NCBI RefSeq assembly: GCF_001425235.1
Contig: NZ_LMEA01000011.1
Span: forward strand, 620,001 to 684,000
Direction: 5' to 3'
Length of the DNA: 64,000 nucleotides
DNA from: Devosia sp. Root413D1
GTDB lineage: Bacteria; Pseudomonadota; Alphaproteobacteria; Rhizobiales; Devosiaceae
The notes beneath the pieces were generated by a model. That model searched no databases. It was not told where the DNA came from and worked only from the letters and a program-made list of their open reading frames with translations. Both the position numbers and the translations under genes were made by a program. How positions within the stretch are numbered: the first letter of the stretch is position 1; the number at the start of each line of letters is the position of its first letter. Shown here one piece after another: positions 47,922-55,349 of this stretch.

Positions 47922-48404
47922 ATGCAGCCGCCTTTGACCATCACCCTGCCCTCCGATCGCGAGATCGTCGTCACCCGCACCTTCAAGGCGTCAGCCGACC
48001 TGGTGTTCGACTGCTGGACCATCCCGGCGCTGATCCGTCGCTGGCTCGGGCCGGCCGACTGGGTGTTCGTCACCTGCGAGTTCGATGCGCGCGTCGGCGG
48101 CAAGTGGCGCTTCGTCACCACGGGACCCGGCGGCTTCGAGATGGGTTCGTCCGGCGAGGTGCTCGAAATCACCCGCCCCGACTGGATCAAGACCAACGAG
48201 ATCTACGACATGGATTGGACCGGCGGGCAGACCATCGTCACCAACCGCATCACTGAAGCCAATGGCATCACCACCTCGGTGGTGACCATCCTCTACGCCA
48301 ATAAGGAAGCCCGCGACGGCGCCCGGGCCACCCCGATGGCCGAGGGCATGGAGATGGGCTTCAAGCGCCTGGAAGAATTGCTGGCTGATATGCCGGCTTA
48401 CTAA
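47922..48404 (+). CDS. SRPBCC/AHSA1 domain protein
   Basis: A 160-residue START-like protein: 'IVVTRTFKASADLVFDCWTI' near the N-terminus, 'FDARVGGKWRFVTTGPGG' in the middle and 'GMEMGFKRLEELLADM' in the C-terminal helix. The fold binds hydrophobic ligands; AHSA1-type bacterial members have no proven biochemical role. Located 45 bases after arsR. Confidence 0.9.
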   Translation: MQPPLTITLPSDREIVVTRTFKASADLVFDCWTIPALIRRWLGPADWVFVTCEFDARVGGKWRFVTTGPGGFEMGSSGEVLEITRPDWIKTNEIYDMDWTGGQTIVTNRITEANGITTSVVTILYANKEARDGARATPMAEGMEMGFKRLEELLADMPAY

Positions 48405-48516
48405 CCCCAAGGGGCATACCTGCCCCTGAAGCTTCGACTGCCACTGCGACCACCCCGCCGGTGAAGCGTTCCGCTTCACGGACAGGGAGAACTCAACCCA
48501 ACCAAGGAGACCTCAA

Positions 48517-48975
48517 ATGCCCAAGATCATGCCCTGCCTGTGGATCGACGACCGCATCGAAGAGATGGTCAAGTTCTACATCGAGACCTTCAAGGACGGC
48601 GAAATCCGCAAGGTCGACCACTATCCGGACGGCCGCATCATCACCATCACCTTCCGCCTCAAGGACCAGGAGTTCATGGCGCTGAACGGCGGCCCGATCT
48701 TCAAGTTCACCGAGGCGATCTCCTTCACCATCGATTGCGACGGCCAGCGGGAGGTCGACCACTACTGGGACACCTTCACCGCCGATGGCGGCGAGGAGAG
48801 CCAGTGCGGCTGGGTGAAGGACAAATTCGGCCTCAGCTGGCAGATCGTCCCCAAGCAGCTCGGCGAAGCCCTGGCCGGCAGTGACCGTGCCGGCGCCGGC
48901 CGGGCCATGCAGGCCATGCTGCAGATGAAGAAGATCATCGTGGCCGACATCCAGAAGGCCTACGCCGGCAGCTAA
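48517..48975 (+). CDS. VOC family protein, PhnB-like
   Basis: A 152-residue vicinal-oxygen-chelate protein of the PhnB/3-demethylubiquinone-methyltransferase-like group: 'PCLWIDDRIEEMVKFYIETF', 'FTEAISFTIDCDGQREVDHY', 'CGWVKDKFGLSWQIVPKQL'. Catalytic function is unknown for most members. It repeats the ArsR-SRPBCC-VOC combination seen again at 52.7-53.9 kb. Confidence 0.9.
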   Translation: MPKIMPCLWIDDRIEEMVKFYIETFKDGEIRKVDHYPDGRIITITFRLKDQEFMALNGGPIFKFTEAISFTIDCDGQREVDHYWDTFTADGGEESQCGWVKDKFGLSWQIVPKQLGEALAGSDRAGAGRAMQAMLQMKKIIVADIQKAYAGS

Positions 48976-49072
48976 GCCGGCGCCCTCCCGAAAACCCACA
49001 TCGCAACGCCTTCCCCCGTGCGCCCCCCGGCGCGCGGCCGGGAGCGGCTTGCCGCAAACCTGGAGACCCGCA

Positions 49073-50833
49073 ATGCGCCGCCGAACCTTCCTCCTCACTG
49101 TCAGCTCGCTGGTGCTGGCCTCGGCCATCCCCGCCCTCGGCCAGCAGGCGACGTTCGATCCTGCCGCCCTCGCCACGCTCAAGGGCAAGATCGAAGCCTC
49201 GATCAAGAAGGGCGACATGCCCGGCGCCGTCTGGCTGCTCGCCAAGGGCGACGAGGTGATCGTCGATACCGCAGGGAATACCGCCTATGAGGGCGGCGTG
49301 CCGATGCGTCGCGACACGATTTTCCGCATCGCCTCGGTCGGCAAGGCCGTCGGCACGGCGGCAGTGATGATGCTGGTCGAGGACAAGAAGCTCCGCCTCG
49401 ACGAACCGGTCGATCGGCTGCTGCCCGAACTCGCCAACCGCCAGGTGCTGAAGGACCTCAAAGGCCCGATCACCGATACGGTGCCGGCAAGCCGCCCCAT
49501 CCTAGTGCGCGACCTGATGAATTTCACGCTCGGCTTCGGCGTGCTGTTCGACCCGACTTTGCCGATCCAGCAGGCGATCGATGCGCGCCAGCTGACCAAT
49601 GGCCCCCCGGTGCCGGCGACGCCATGGACGCCGGATGAGTGGATGGCCAAGTTCGCCGAGCTGCCGCTGATGCACCAGCCGGGCGAGACCTGGATGTACA
49701 ATACCGGTTCGCTCCTGCTCGGCGTGCTGATCGCCCGCGCCTCCGGCATGCCACTCGAAGACTTCCTCGCGAGCCGCATCTTCACCCCGCTCGGGATGGT
49801 CGATACCGGCTTCTTCGTGCCGGCAGAAAAGCTCGACCGCTTCCAGCCCGCCTATTCGGTGAACTTCGCCACCAACGAGCAGTTTCTGGAGGATCCGGTC
49901 GGGGGCATCTGGAGCAAGCCGCCGAGCTTCCCCTCGGCCGCCGGCGGGCTCGTCTCGACGCTCGATGACTACCTCGCCTTCGCCCGCATGCTGCTGAACC
50001 GGGGCGAGTACCAGGGCACCCGCCTCCTCAGCGAAGCCTCGGTGGCCGAGATGACCCGCAACCAGCTGACGCCGGAGCAGCAGGATGGCGCCGGCTTCAT
50101 GCCCGGCTTCTTCGACAAGCTCGGCTGGGGCTATGGCGTGCTGACCTACGACACGCCCGACGATATCTCGCCCACCCCAGGCCGCTACGGCTGGGATGGC
50201 GGCTATGGCACAAGCTGGGCCAACGACCCAGCGACCGGGCTGATCGGCCTGATGTTCACCCAGTCGGTGCAATATTACATCGCCTCCAACCAGTTCCGCG
50301 ACTTCTGGCGCGGCGCGTTCACCGCCATCGGCGCCGAAACCAAGGGAGTGTCCGACGTGCCCGAGCTCATCACCCACGACGTCGTCGTCACCCGCAGTTT
50401 CAACGCCTCGCCCGAACGCGCCTGGCGCGCTTGGACCGAAGATGCCGAGGTGATGAAGTGGTGGGGCCCGCGCCCCTGGACCAGCCCGGAAGCCCGCATG
50501 GATGTCCGCGAAGGCGGTTATTCGGTGGTGCTGATGCGCTCGCCGGAGGGGCACGACCTGTGGATGCGCTGGGAGTACACCAAGGTCATCCCCAACGAGC
50601 GGCTCGAATACGTCCAGAACCTCTCCGACAAGGACGGCAACCCGATCGACCCGACCAGCGTCGGCATGCCCGCGGAATTCCCGCGCGACGTCGCGACCGT
50701 GGTGACGCTGACCCCGAAGGGCGATGTCACCGAGGTCACCATCACCGAGCACACCACCACGTCAAAGCAGATGATGGATTACTCGCAGCTCGGTCTCGAG
50801 CAGGTTATGGATCAGATGGGCCAGACCTTCTGA
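49073..50833 (+). CDS. Exported serine beta-lactamase-like protein fused to SRPBCC/AHSA1 domain
   Basis: A 586-residue fusion. A signal peptide (about 1-24, MRRRTFLLTVSSLVLASAIP) precedes a class C beta-lactamase/esterase-like domain with SVGK (88-91) as the SxxK nucleophile box, Y209-N-T in the YxN position, and 'WDGGYGTSW' where a (K/H)xG motif is expected. From about residue 429 a full SRPBCC domain follows ('VVVTRSFNASPERAWRAWTE', 'MKWWGPRPWTSP'). An AAGGGAG (50342-50348) lies 8 bases before an in-frame GTG (50357) at the domain border, so a separate cytosolic SRPBCC protein may also be made. The two domains normally act on different sides of the membrane. ATG 49073 follows TGGAG. Confidence 0.88.
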   Translation: MRRRTFLLTVSSLVLASAIPALGQQATFDPAALATLKGKIEASIKKGDMPGAVWLLAKGDEVIVDTAGNTAYEGGVPMRRDTIFRIASVGKAVGTAAVMMLVEDKKLRLDEPVDRLLPELANRQVLKDLKGPITDTVPASRPILVRDLMNFTLGFGVLFDPTLPIQQAIDARQLTNGPPVPATPWTPDEWMAKFAELPLMHQPGETWMYNTGSLLLGVLIARASGMPLEDFLASRIFTPLGMVDTGFFVPAEKLDRFQPAYSVNFATNEQFLEDPVGGIWSKPPSFPSAAGGLVSTLDDYLAFARMLLNRGEYQGTRLLSEASVAEMTRNQLTPEQQDGAGFMPGFFDKLGWGYGVLTYDTPDDISPTPGRYGWDGGYGTSWANDPATGLIGLMFTQSVQYYIASNQFRDFWRGAFTAIGAETKGVSDVPELITHDVVVTRSFNASPERAWRAWTEDAEVMKWWGPRPWTSPEARMDVREGGYSVVLMRSPEGHDLWMRWEYTKVIPNERLEYVQNLSDKDGNPIDPTSVGMPAEFPRDVATVVTLTPKGDVTEVTITEHTTTSKQMMDYSQLGLEQVMDQMGQTF

Positions 50834-50842
50834 GGGGGAGAG

Positions 50843-51553
50843 ATGGAACTCACTGCCAAAGCGATCCTCGCCCGACTGCAGGAGCTGCGGTCGGACGAGG
50901 AGCGCAAGAAATACCATCGCTACTTCGACTTCGATGACGACGCGGCCGACACTTTCATTGGCGTGCGCATGGGCGAGGTATTCGCCCTCGCCAAACAGTG
51001 TCTACTGACCCCGCCTGCCGAGATCGAAAACCTGATGGAGTCCGACATCCATGAGGCGCGCGCTGCCGCCATGAGCATCATGGCCAAGCAATACCAGGCG
51101 AAAAAGACCACACTGGAGCGCAAAGAGGAGCTGTTCGAGCTCTACCTGCGCCGCCACGACCGCATCAACAACTGGGACCTCGTCGATCTCGCCGCCTACT
51201 ACGTGATCGGCCCGCATCTCGTCGATCGCCCGCGCGATATCCTCTACCGGCTGGCGAAATCGGAGAACCCATGGGAGCGGCGCACCGCCACCCTCGCCAC
51301 CTTCTCGTTCATCCGCCGCGGCCAGCTCGACGACGCCTTCGCCATTGCCGAACTGCTGCTCGATGACCCCGAGGATCTGGTGCAGAAGGCCGCAGGCTGG
51401 ATGCTGCGCACTGCCGACGGTAACCGCCCGGCGCTCAACGCCTTCCTCGACAGGCACGCAGCCCGGATGCCGCGCGTCATGCTGCGCAACGCGCTCGAAC
51501 ATTATGCGCCGGACGAGCGGGCCCGCTACCTCGCCATGGGCAAGGCCAGATGA
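50843..51553 (+). CDS. AlkD-like DNA alkylation repair (HEAT-like) protein
   Basis: A 236-residue all-helical protein of the AlkD/AlkC-like DNA alkylation repair family. It contains 'GVRMGEVFALAKQC' near the N-terminus, 'NNWDLVDLAAYYVIGPHLVD', and 'WERRTATLATFSFIRRGQLD'. AlkD glycosylases excise cationic alkylpurines without base flipping. The conserved Trp and Asp appear in 'NNWDLVD', but I cannot verify the full catalytic set. It begins 9 bases after the fusion gene and overlaps the next gene by 4 bases. Confidence 0.85.
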   Translation: MELTAKAILARLQELRSDEERKKYHRYFDFDDDAADTFIGVRMGEVFALAKQCLLTPPAEIENLMESDIHEARAAAMSIMAKQYQAKKTTLERKEELFELYLRRHDRINNWDLVDLAAYYVIGPHLVDRPRDILYRLAKSENPWERRTATLATFSFIRRGQLDDAFAIAELLLDDPEDLVQKAAGWMLRTADGNRPALNAFLDRHAARMPRVMLRNALEHYAPDERARYLAMGKAR

Positions 51554-52014
51554 CCCGCGAACCGCTGCACATCACCCTCGAGGGTGAGCGCGCCATCCGC
51601 ATGGTCCGCCGATTCAAGGCGCCGCGCGAGCTGGTGTTCGCGGCGCTCACCACCCCTGCCCTGCTGCGACGCTGGTATGCCGAGCTGGTCAGCTGCGAAC
51701 TCGACCTCCGCGTCGGCGGAGACTGGCGCATCGTCACCCGCCGCCCCGACGGGCGCGAGATCGGCCAGCACGGTACGTTCCGCGACCTCGAGGCGCCCAG
51801 CCGCATCGTGCAGACCGAACACTGGGAAGATTGGGACCCGGGTGAGGTGCTGGTCACCACTGCGCTGACCGAAGACGCCGGGGCAACCACCCTCGACGTG
51901 CTCTCGGAATTCCCCAGTGGCGACGTGCGCGAGCTGCTTGTGAAGGCCGGGATGAACGACGAGTCGGTGGCCCATTACGACCGGCTGGAGGATTTATTGG
52001 CTGGGCTCGGCTGA
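51550..52014 (+). CDS. SRPBCC/AHSA1 domain protein
   Basis: A 154-residue START-like protein: 'AIRMVRRFKAPRELVFAALT', 'LDLRVGGDWRIVTRRPDG', 'YDRLEDLLAGL'. It is the third SRPBCC domain in this run. The ATGA overlap with the AlkD-like gene indicates coupled translation. Ligand and function unknown. Confidence 0.88.
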   Translation: MTREPLHITLEGERAIRMVRRFKAPRELVFAALTTPALLRRWYAELVSCELDLRVGGDWRIVTRRPDGREIGQHGTFRDLEAPSRIVQTEHWEDWDPGEVLVTTALTEDAGATTLDVLSEFPSGDVRELLVKAGMNDESVAHYDRLEDLLAGLG

Positions 52015-52060
52015 GGGTTGGAACGTTTGGGCGAAGCGCTCGCCACCCACTCGATGTCGC

Positions 52061-52162
52061 TCCCCTCCCCCGTGAGGGGAGGGGTGGGGCGTGGGGGTGG
52101 TTCTGTGATCACCGATGGACCCCCACCCCCAACCCCTCCCCTCAAGGGGGAGGGGAGCGGAG
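52061..52162. repeat. Intergenic inverted repeat
   Basis: GCTCCCCTCCCCCGTGAGGG..GGGGTGGGG and its reverse complement near 52130-52162 form a long hairpin between the convergent SRPBCC and small-membrane-protein genes. Confidence 0.82.
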
Positions 52163-52178
52163 ACGGGTGGCGCCGCTC

Positions 52179-52412
52179 TCAGTCGCCGCCACCACCACCA
52201 TCGCCGCCACCGCCATCCCCGTCGGAATCCCCAAACGAGAATGCGCCACTGCCGCTGCTGTCGCTGCCACCTCGACGGGCGCGCGTCACCATGCTGCCGA
52301 CCAGCCAGCCGAGGCCGATCAGCGCGATGACCGCGAGGACGGGCCAGAACGTCGCAAGAAATCCATAGACCGGCTCACGGAACGACTGTTGGAAGTCGCG
52401 GAGCCAATCCAT
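52179..52412 (-). CDS. Small membrane protein with Gly/Asp/Ser-rich tail
   Basis: A 77-residue protein with one transmembrane helix (about 17-42, 'GFLATFWPVLAVIALIGLGW') followed by a basic 'TRARRGG' stop-transfer and a low-complexity acidic tail of Gly, Asp and Ser. No family recognised. It lies three bases after the 63-residue gene upstream, so the pair is probably one transcript. The acidic repeat may bind cations, which is only a guess. Confidence 0.65.
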   Translation of the reverse strand: MDWLRDFQQSFREPVYGFLATFWPVLAVIALIGLGWLVGSMVTRARRGGSDSSGSGAFSFGDSDGDGGGGDGGGGGD

Positions 52413-52415
52413 CGC

Positions 52416-52607
52416 TCAGTGCCCCGGGTAACTTCCGTCGCGCTGCTCGTGGTGCGGCTCGCCATCTTCCCAGTCGATATCGGTATTTACCTGAGGTTCG
52501 GCATGGCCGAGCAGGCGGTCGAGCCACTGGCGCAGCGCCCGTCCGGCCTGTTCCAGCTGGATCGGGTCGATCAGGGGGCGCGGGTTATGGTGCGATTGCG
52601 TTGCCAT
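52416..52607 (-). CDS. Small hypothetical hydrophilic protein
   Basis: A 63-residue hydrophilic protein, His-rich at both ends, with a short helix 'LEQAGRALRQWLDRLLGHAE' and an acidic segment 'NTDIDWEDGEP'. No family recognised. Its frame is consistent with coding and is adjacent (3 bases) to the small membrane protein. A real gene is likely but not proven. Confidence 0.5.
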   Translation of the reverse strand: MATQSHHNPRPLIDPIQLEQAGRALRQWLDRLLGHAEPQVNTDIDWEDGEPHHEQRDGSYPGH

Positions 52608-52691
52608 GGCCCGAATCTGCGCCCGATTCCTAAACTTTTTCTGACACTCGGCGCTGGCCTTGGACGACCGCCGGCCGTTTTGCTTAACCGC

Positions 52692-53051
52692 TCACCAGGC
52701 GTCGGGCTCGCGCACCATGTGAACGATCCCGGCCGGATTGAAGAACCAGCCACCGCGAAACCCTTCGCCCAAGGGCTCGATGGCATCGTTGCGGGTCGCC
52801 CCCGCGGCGCTCAGCCGCGCTGCGGCGGGAGCAAATTCGGGCGTGAACAGTTCAAGCCAGACTTCGCTCTGCGAAAACCCCGGCGCCTCGTCGATCCACA
52901 GCCGGTTCGGCCCGAACAGGAAGCCGACCTCCTGCCGCTCCGGCACCCGCTCGAGCTTCAGCACGTCGCGATAGAACGCCACCGTTTCCGCATAGAGATG
53001 GGTCGGTACCTTCATGGCGATGTTGATGCCGCCGCGGATTTCGCTGGTCAT
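52692..53051 (-). CDS. VOC/glyoxalase-fold protein
   Basis: A 119-residue VOC protein: 'VAFYRDVLKLERVPERQEVG', 'LFGPNRLWIDEAPGFSQSEV', 'GWFFNPAGIVHMVREP'. The fold binds a metal and small substrates or antibiotics; function unknown. It overlaps the upstream SRPBCC gene by 4 bases, forming the second SRPBCC-VOC pair in the window. Confidence 0.87.
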   Translation of the reverse strand: MTSEIRGGINIAMKVPTHLYAETVAFYRDVLKLERVPERQEVGFLFGPNRLWIDEAPGFSQSEVWLELFTPEFAPAAARLSAAGATRNDAIEPLGEGFRGGWFFNPAGIVHMVREPDAW

Positions 53052-53506
53052 TTGTAAAAGCCGTCACGCAGGTTGAAGCCGTGCTCGAGATAGACCTTCA
53101 TGGCGCACAGCATGCCCGTCCAGCCTTCGGTATTACCGACACAGGCATCGAGCCCCTGCTGCGTTGCCGTCCAGCCCGCCTCGGTGATGGTCACGAGGGT
53201 CCGGCCGTCCTCGAGGGCCTCAAAGCTCATGGTGACGGTGGTATCGCCGCTCGGGTTGGCGCCCGTCCCTTCCACGGCGCCCCACTTGAGGACGATCCGC
53301 TGGTCGTCGACCACTTCGACCACCTGCACGGGAAAAGCGCCGGGGAAATCGGCGAAGTCCCAGGTCACGGTGGCGCCTGTGGTGAGCCGGCCCTTGGCGC
53401 CGCCGGTGGTGAAAAAGCCGGAGAGTTTTGCCGGATCGGCCACCGCCTCGAACACCTCGTGCACGGGCCTGGCGATCCGCCCCGACACTTTCAGCTTCAC
53501 ATCCAT
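53048..53506 (-). CDS. SRPBCC domain protein
   Basis: A 152-residue START-like protein: 'SGRIARPVHEVFEAVADPAK', 'GATVTWDFADFPGAFPVQVV', 'GWTGMLCAMKVYLEHGFNLR'. It diverges from the second arsR gene across a 60-base gap holding an A/T palindrome, so it is probably repressed by that ArsR. Confidence 0.9.
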   Translation of the reverse strand: MDVKLKVSGRIARPVHEVFEAVADPAKLSGFFTTGGAKGRLTTGATVTWDFADFPGAFPVQVVEVVDDQRIVLKWGAVEGTGANPSGDTTVTMSFEALEDGRTLVTITEAGWTATQQGLDACVGNTEGWTGMLCAMKVYLEHGFNLRDGFYK

Positions 53507-53548
53507 GACGTCTCTCCTTGGCGTTTATCGCTTGTCTTTTCGGCCATT

Positions 53549-53568
53549 ATGTTATAAAAATATAACAT
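53549..53568. promoter_or_regulatory. ArsR operator overlapping the arsR start codon
   Basis: Perfect inverted arms ATGTTATA (53549-53556) and TATAACAT (53561-53568) with a four-base AAAA centre. The right arm includes the first two bases of the arsR ATG at 53567. Binding here would block both the divergent SRPBCC gene and arsR itself. Confidence 0.85.
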
Positions 53569-53890
53569 GTCAAGCGACGACCAAAATGACAGGATTTTCA
53601 AGGCCCTGGGGAACCGGGTGCGCCGCAACATGCTCGACCGGCTGAAGGATAATCCGCAGACCACCGGGGCGCTCTGCGACGCCTTCCCCGAGCTCGACCG
53701 CTGCACGGTGATGCAGCACCTCAAGGTGCTGGAGGAGGCCGACCTGGTGGTCGCCCATCGCGACGGCCGCGAACGCTGGAACCACCTCAACGCCATTCCC
53801 ATTCAGCAGCTGCACGAGCGCTGGATCGGCGGCTACGCCGCCTACGCGGCGCAGGGTTTGCTGAAGCTGAAGCAGGGGTTGGAGGGCTGA
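53567..53890 (+). CDS. ArsR family transcriptional regulator
   Basis: A 107-residue winged-helix regulator: 'FKALGNRVRRNMLDRLKDNP', 'TTGALCDAFPELDRCTVMQH' followed by 'LKVLEEADLVVAHRDGRERW'. It diverges from the SRPBCC-VOC pair and its start codon lies within a palindromic operator, suggesting autoregulation. A 14-bp hairpin follows the gene. Confidence 0.92.
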   Translation: MSSDDQNDRIFKALGNRVRRNMLDRLKDNPQTTGALCDAFPELDRCTVMQHLKVLEEADLVVAHRDGRERWNHLNAIPIQQLHERWIGGYAAYAAQGLLKLKQGLEG

Positions 53891-53925
53891 CCCCGGTGCG
53901 GGCATCGAAGCCAGCGACCGCGCCG

Positions 53926-53956
53926 TGATCCTCCCCCGCGTGGCGGGGGAGGATCA
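53926..53956. terminator. Strong hairpin downstream of the second arsR
   Basis: TGATCCTCCCCCGC (53926-53939), loop GTG, GCGGGGGAGGATCA (53943-53956): a perfect 14-bp stem. No U-tract follows, as often in GC-rich alphaproteobacteria. Confidence 0.7.
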
Positions 53957-54078
53957 CTGCGAGGCCTGCGCGTGCCGCCCTACCCCCACCCTGCCCCTTT
54001 TGGCAGGAACTGCAGCTGATTTGGCGGCCATTGTCGTCTGCCGGCCGCTAGCCTCCTCGAGTCCAACTGGAGGGCAAG

Positions 54079-55233
54079 ATGCGCAAGCGGACGATCTTCG
54101 CAGGCATTGGCGTGCTGCTGCTGGCGGTGCTGATCGCTACCCCGATCCTCCTCTCCCCCGGCGCGCCCACCGCGGCCCCAGCGCCAGCCGAGCCGATAGC
54201 AGCGGACGAGCAGGCCGCCACCATCGCGGCGATGCGCCCGACCCGCCCCACCGACCGGCCGGTGATCGCCATCATCGCCTGGAACCAGGCGACCGAGCTC
54301 TCCGACTTCTTTTCGGCCTATGGCGTGCTGAAGCGGGCTGACGTCGCCGAGGTCACCGTGGTGGCCGAGCGCGCCGAGCCGGTGCAGCTCTACCCCGGCC
54401 CGAAGATCACCCCGGAAGCGACCATCGCCGATTTCGATGCCCAACACCCCGAAGGCGCCGACTACGTCGTCGTTCCCGCCATGGACCCCGGCACCGACCA
54501 GGTCATCGCCGACTGGCTGGTCGCCCAGCATAAGAAGGGCGCCAAAATCATCTCGATCTGCAACGGCTCGCGCATGATCGGCTTTGCCGGCCTGCTCGAT
54601 GGCCGCCGCGCCACCGGGCACTGGAGCGCCGTCGCCGAACTGCGCCAGAAGCATCCGACCATGACTTTCGTCCCCGATCGTCGCTATGTGGTCGACGATG
54701 GCGTCGCCACCTCCACCGGTATCACCGCCAACATCCCGATCATGCTGGCTTTGGTCGAAGCCATCGGCGGGCGAGCCGTCGCCGAGCGCACTGCCGCAGA
54801 ACTTGGCGTCGCCAGCTGGGATGCCCGGCATCGCTCGGCCGGGTTCGAACTCACTCTCGAGCACAAGAAGACCTTCATTCGCAACGCCCTGACCTTCTGG
54901 CGGCGCGAAACCGTCGGTATTCCGCTCGAGCAGGGCGTCGACGAGGTAGCGCTGGGGTTACTCGTCGACGCCTATGCCCGCACCAACCTCGCGAGCGTCG
55001 TGACTCTCGGCGCCGGTGGCGCGCCGGTTCGGAGCCGCCACGGCCTGCTGATCCTCCCCGACCAGCCCAGCGAAAGCGCCCGCGTCGACCGCATCCTGCC
55101 CCCGCCGCCCACCGAAGCGCCGGCCCAGACGCTCGAGAACGAGCTGCCGATGGTGGCGGCGCGCTACGACCTGCCGACGGCGAAGATCGTCGCACTGGTG
55201 ATGGAGTATCCCTGGGCTGGCGGCGGGCGGTAG
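54079..55233 (+). CDS. Membrane-anchored DJ-1/PfpI family protein
   Basis: A 384-residue protein with an N-terminal signal-anchor (about 5-27) and then a periplasmic DJ-1/PfpI domain. The putative nucleophile Cys is in 'IISICNGSRMIG', followed by 'FAGLLDGRRATGHWSAVAEL' and 'VVDDGVATSTGITANIPIML'. This is the sensory domain found in GlxA-type AraC regulators, but the helix-turn-helix domain is absent; the C-terminal part has another possible domain remnant ('DLPTAKIVALVME'). Its neighbour at 55350 is a complete GlxA-type regulator, so the two may be related by duplication. Substrate unknown. Confidence 0.8.
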   Translation: MRKRTIFAGIGVLLLAVLIATPILLSPGAPTAAPAPAEPIAADEQAATIAAMRPTRPTDRPVIAIIAWNQATELSDFFSAYGVLKRADVAEVTVVAERAEPVQLYPGPKITPEATIADFDAQHPEGADYVVVPAMDPGTDQVIADWLVAQHKKGAKIISICNGSRMIGFAGLLDGRRATGHWSAVAELRQKHPTMTFVPDRRYVVDDGVATSTGITANIPIMLALVEAIGGRAVAERTAAELGVASWDARHRSAGFELTLEHKKTFIRNALTFWRRETVGIPLEQGVDEVALGLLVDAYARTNLASVVTLGAGGAPVRSRHGLLILPDQPSESARVDRILPPPPTEAPAQTLENELPMVAARYDLPTAKIVALVMEYPWAGGGR

Positions 55234-55349
55234 GGGGTCCTGCGCAACTCTCCCCACCCACCGGGTGAGGTGAGCCTGTGGTCGGCAGCGGACCGTCTGC
55301 CCTCTCACCCGCGTTTCCAACCATCCCTGTCGCGCACTAGGATGAACCC

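Noticed and set aside
49049-50833. Sequencing or assembly error as the cause of the beta-lactamase/SRPBCC fusion
   Set aside because: The codon pattern is consistent across the junction and both domains are intact in one frame, so no frameshift needs to be invoked. An error that removed a stop codon cannot be wholly excluded.
53926-53956. Reading the strong hairpin as another copy of the dispersed repeats
   Set aside because: The arm sequence is different from families A-E and occurs once in the window, so it is listed as a terminator-like hairpin.
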